Shown piece by piece: positions 6,985-9,092 of a DNA stretch of 9,092 nucleotides. The stretch comes from Bacteroidales bacterium (GTDB lineage: Bacteria > Bacteroidota > Bacteroidia > Bacteroidales > UBA10428). Under the pieces are notes generated by a model. The model was not told the DNA's origin. It did no database searches and saw only the letters and a list, made by a program, of their open reading frames with translations. Both the position numbers and the translations under genes were made by a program. The stretch is from positions 1 through 9,092 of the forward strand of contig JAFGOZ010000305.1 in NCBI GenBank assembly GCA_016926235.1, written 5' to 3'. Within the stretch, counting starts at the first letter, position 1. Each line of letters begins with the position of its first letter.

Positions 6985-9092
6985 ATGCAGATCTGGTCTG
7001 CCGAAATAAAAGAACTTGAATCATTATACTCCTTCATAAAAGACCAGTTCCCTGAATTGGAGAAAGAACTGGAACAATTGATAGAGACCAAAGACGCAAA
7101 TGTTGTTATGCTCTATTCAAGAAGATGTTTGGAAATAATTGTTACAGACCTGTGTGAAAGTGAACTAAAAAGACATCGTGGAACCGAACCACTTAAAGGT
7201 ATCATTGATAAATTAAGCCACGAAAAAAAGGTTCCTTCCAACATAATTGCCTCAATGGAAGGTTTGAATACCTTATCAACCTTTGGTACTCATCCTAAAG
7301 ATTTTGATCCGGAACAGGTAAAGCCGGTATTAAGTAATCTTGCTATAGTAATCAAATGGTTTGTAAAATACAAGGATACACAGACTGTTAGTAAGGAAAG
7401 GCCGGAAGGAATAAATATTGAAGGTAAGGAACCAATTGATACGAGGGCAGGTACATATAAACCAAAGAAAAAGCTGATATTATTGCTTTCCGGAATTGCA
7501 CTGGTTGTTTTCATCGTTGTTGTGGCTTTATTCATATTCGACATTATTGGTGGAGATAAACGAATTCAAGAACTTGAAAAATCAATTGCTGTATTACCCT
7601 TTATTAATGATAGTCCGGATGAAGAAAACACATACTTCATCAATGGCATTATGGATGAGGTTCTTAACAATCTGCAGAAAATTAAAGATCTCAGTGTTAT
7701 ATCCCGAACTTCTGTGGAACAATACCGAGACACAGACAGACCGGCCTTACCTGAAATTGCAAAAAAACTGGAAGTAAATTTTATCGTTGAAGGTAGCGGA
7801 CAAAAATATGGAAATACGATCCGACTGAGGGTCCAGCTGATTGATGCTGTTAAAGACAGGCATCTCTGGGCAGAATCTTATGAAAAGGAAATTCAGGAAA
7901 CAAAAGATATTTTCAATATACAAAGCCAGATTGCACAGTCTATTGCAACAGAATTGAAAGCAATCATAACACCTGACGAAAAACAACTGATTGAAAAAGC
8001 ATCCACCGCAAACCTTGATGCCTATTATAATTACCAGAGAGGAAAAGAAGAGTATACGGACTATTTGCTCAATGATAGAAACAAAGATGCACTTATCAGA
8101 GCAGAAGAATTCTTTCATAAAGCCTTAGAATATGATCCTTCATATGCTCAGATATATACAGGGTTAGCTATGGTATACTGGGAGAAACATTATGATGAAG
8201 AATATTTCTCAAAGAGATTTATGGACTCTGTATTTATCCTGACAAATATTGCTCTTTCGTATGATGATGAACTGGCAGAAGCATATTCTCTAAAAGGAGA
8301 CTATTTCACTGTGAACACTGATTATGATAAAGCTATTAAAGAATATGAGAAGACATTAATTATAAATCCTAACTACTGGCAGGCTTATTATGGTATGGGA
8401 AAATTGTATTATTACCATTTTCGGGATTTCATAAAGGGAATAGAAAATATGCAAATGGCAGTAAAGCTGAATCATGATCCTGAAGAAAGACCTGGTTTGC
8501 TTTATAATATCGCACGTGCATTAGCCTTTGTTGGATTTCATGATGAAGCTATGGACTATAGAAAAGAGGCATTAAAATTGAATAGTGATTCTCTTCAATT
8601 TTTAAATAGTATGATAAGGTTTGAAATTTATGGCGAAAATTACGCACAGGCCATTCGGTTTTTAGAAAAATGTCTTGCATTGGATCCAGGTGACTATAGC
8701 TATTATGGATCACTTGGAGATTGTTATGAGATGATGGGTGAAAAGGAGTCTGCTATTAAATGTTTTAATAAATATATTGCCGGATTGAATACTATAGAAA
8801 CTACAGGGATCCGAGACAGACATCGGGTTGGATATTATTACCTGATGAATGGTCAACCAGAGAAAGCAGATGAGTATTTTGAATTGCAGAAAAAATATTG
8901 TGAGGAATCTATTGAATTGAACAGGGTATATGCCAGGGATGCAACGGCATACTATGATCTGGCAGGTATTTATGCATTCAGGGGCGATAAGGAGAGTGCA
9001 TATAATAATTTGCACCTTTATATTGATAAAATTGGCGAGAATGAATTTCACCCATTGGTCTGGTACTTTAAAAACGATCCTTTTTTTGAAAG
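6985..9092 (+). CDS. HEPN/DUF4145-like domain - TM - TolB/FlgO-like - TPR protein (partial, runs off right edge)
   Basis: The frame stays open from ATG 6985 to the window end: 702 codons with no stop. Residues 1-130 resemble a DUF4145/HEPN-like helical domain, with LYSRRCLEIIVTDLCE at 43-58 and GLNTLSTFGTHPKDF at 93-107, where 'FGTHP' takes the place of the usual 'GNxxAH'. A linker ends in KPKKK, followed by one membrane helix (about 164-188); the lysines predict an inside N-terminus. Residues 199-335 (KSIAVLPFINDS...FINGIMDEVLNNL...FIVEGSG...RVQLIDA..DRHLWAESY) are the TolB/FlgO-like domain found in CadC-like and adenylate-cyclase-like TPR proteins. TPR-like helix pairs fill about 373-690. 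HPLVWYFKNDPFFE at the edge resembles the end of such proteins, so little is probably missing. The start has no Shine-Dalgarno. A sensor or scaffold role at the inner membrane is inferred; ligand and output are unknown. Confidence 0.88.
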   Translation, partial: MQIWSAEIKELESLYSFIKDQFPELEKELEQLIETKDANVVMLYSRRCLEIIVTDLCESELKRHRGTEPLKGIIDKLSHEKKVPSNIIASMEGLNTLSTFGTHPKDFDPEQVKPVLSNLAIVIKWFVKYKDTQTVSKERPEGINIEGKEPIDTRAGTYKPKKKLILLLSGIALVVFIVVVALFIFDIIGGDKRIQELEKSIAVLPFINDSPDEENTYFINGIMDEVLNNLQKIKDLSVISRTSVEQYRDTDRPALPEIAKKLEVNFIVEGSGQKYGNTIRLRVQLIDAVKDRHLWAESYEKEIQETKDIFNIQSQIAQSIATELKAIITPDEKQLIEKASTANLDAYYNYQRGKEEYTDYLLNDRNKDALIRAEEFFHKALEYDPSYAQIYTGLAMVYWEKHYDEEYFSKRFMDSVFILTNIALSYDDELAEAYSLKGDYFTVNTDYDKAIKEYEKTLIINPNYWQAYYGMGKLYYYHFRDFIKGIENMQMAVKLNHDPEERPGLLYNIARALAFVGFHDEAMDYRKEALKLNSDSLQFLNSMIRFEIYGENYAQAIRFLEKCLALDPGDYSYYGSLGDCYEMMGEKESAIKCFNKYIAGLNTIETTGIRDRHRVGYYYLMNGQPEKADEYFELQKKYCEESIELNRVYARDATAYYDLAGIYAFRGDKESAYNNLHLYIDKIGENEFHPLVWYFKNDPFFE

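Noticed and set aside
7747..8118. Minus-strand open frame of 123 codons.
   Set aside because: It is antisense to the long, clearly coding TolB/TPR frame, and its Phe/Ile/Cys-rich translation has no recognisable domain.

Overview
The window looks like chromosomal DNA of a Bacteroidota bacterium, perhaps from the Bacteroidales/Marinilabiliales. The base composition is AT-rich, Shine-Dalgarno signals are mostly weak or absent, and the gene families are typical of that phylum: a large FtsX/MacB-type permease, a NagX-like membrane acetyltransferase, a two-domain esterase, a 'RRDFI' twin-arginine Gfo/Idh/MocA oxidoreductase, and a TolB/FlgO-TPR protein. The assignment rests on recognising families, not on a marker gene.

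Layout. Positions 94-303 (minus) hold a small membrane protein that is probably the front end of a broken isoprenylcysteine-methyltransferase-like gene. Positions 388-541 are intergenic and contain two hairpin terminators and a GC-rich palindrome. Positions 567-2993 (minus) encode an intact 808-residue FtsX-family ABC permease. Positions 2994-3488 have no gene but carry a 14-bp palindrome, a decayed second copy of the permease terminator, and a 10-bp inverted repeat just before the next gene. Positions 3489-6767 (plus) hold three consecutive genes (NagX-like acetyltransferase, alpha/beta-hydrolase/esterase, Gfo/Idh/MocA oxidoreductase). Each is broken by internal deletions and frameshifts, although the surviving pieces are still well conserved. 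From 6985 to the right edge (plus) runs one long open frame of 702 codons: a HEPN/DUF4145-like domain, one transmembrane helix, a TolB/FlgO-like domain and a TPR array.

How it fits together. The three decayed genes look like a former carbohydrate-processing operon: a membrane acetyltransferase, a secreted esterase and an exported oxidoreductase. The permease shows signs of having once been part of a tandem array of paralogues, because a degenerate copy of its terminator lies upstream of it. Only the permease and the HEPN-TM-TolB-TPR protein appear to be intact large genes. The latter is the most interesting functional candidate, because its cytoplasmic domain is not one of the usual outputs (winged helix or nucleotide cyclase) found on this periplasmic scaffold. 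I found no RNA genes, insertion sequences or CRISPR array.
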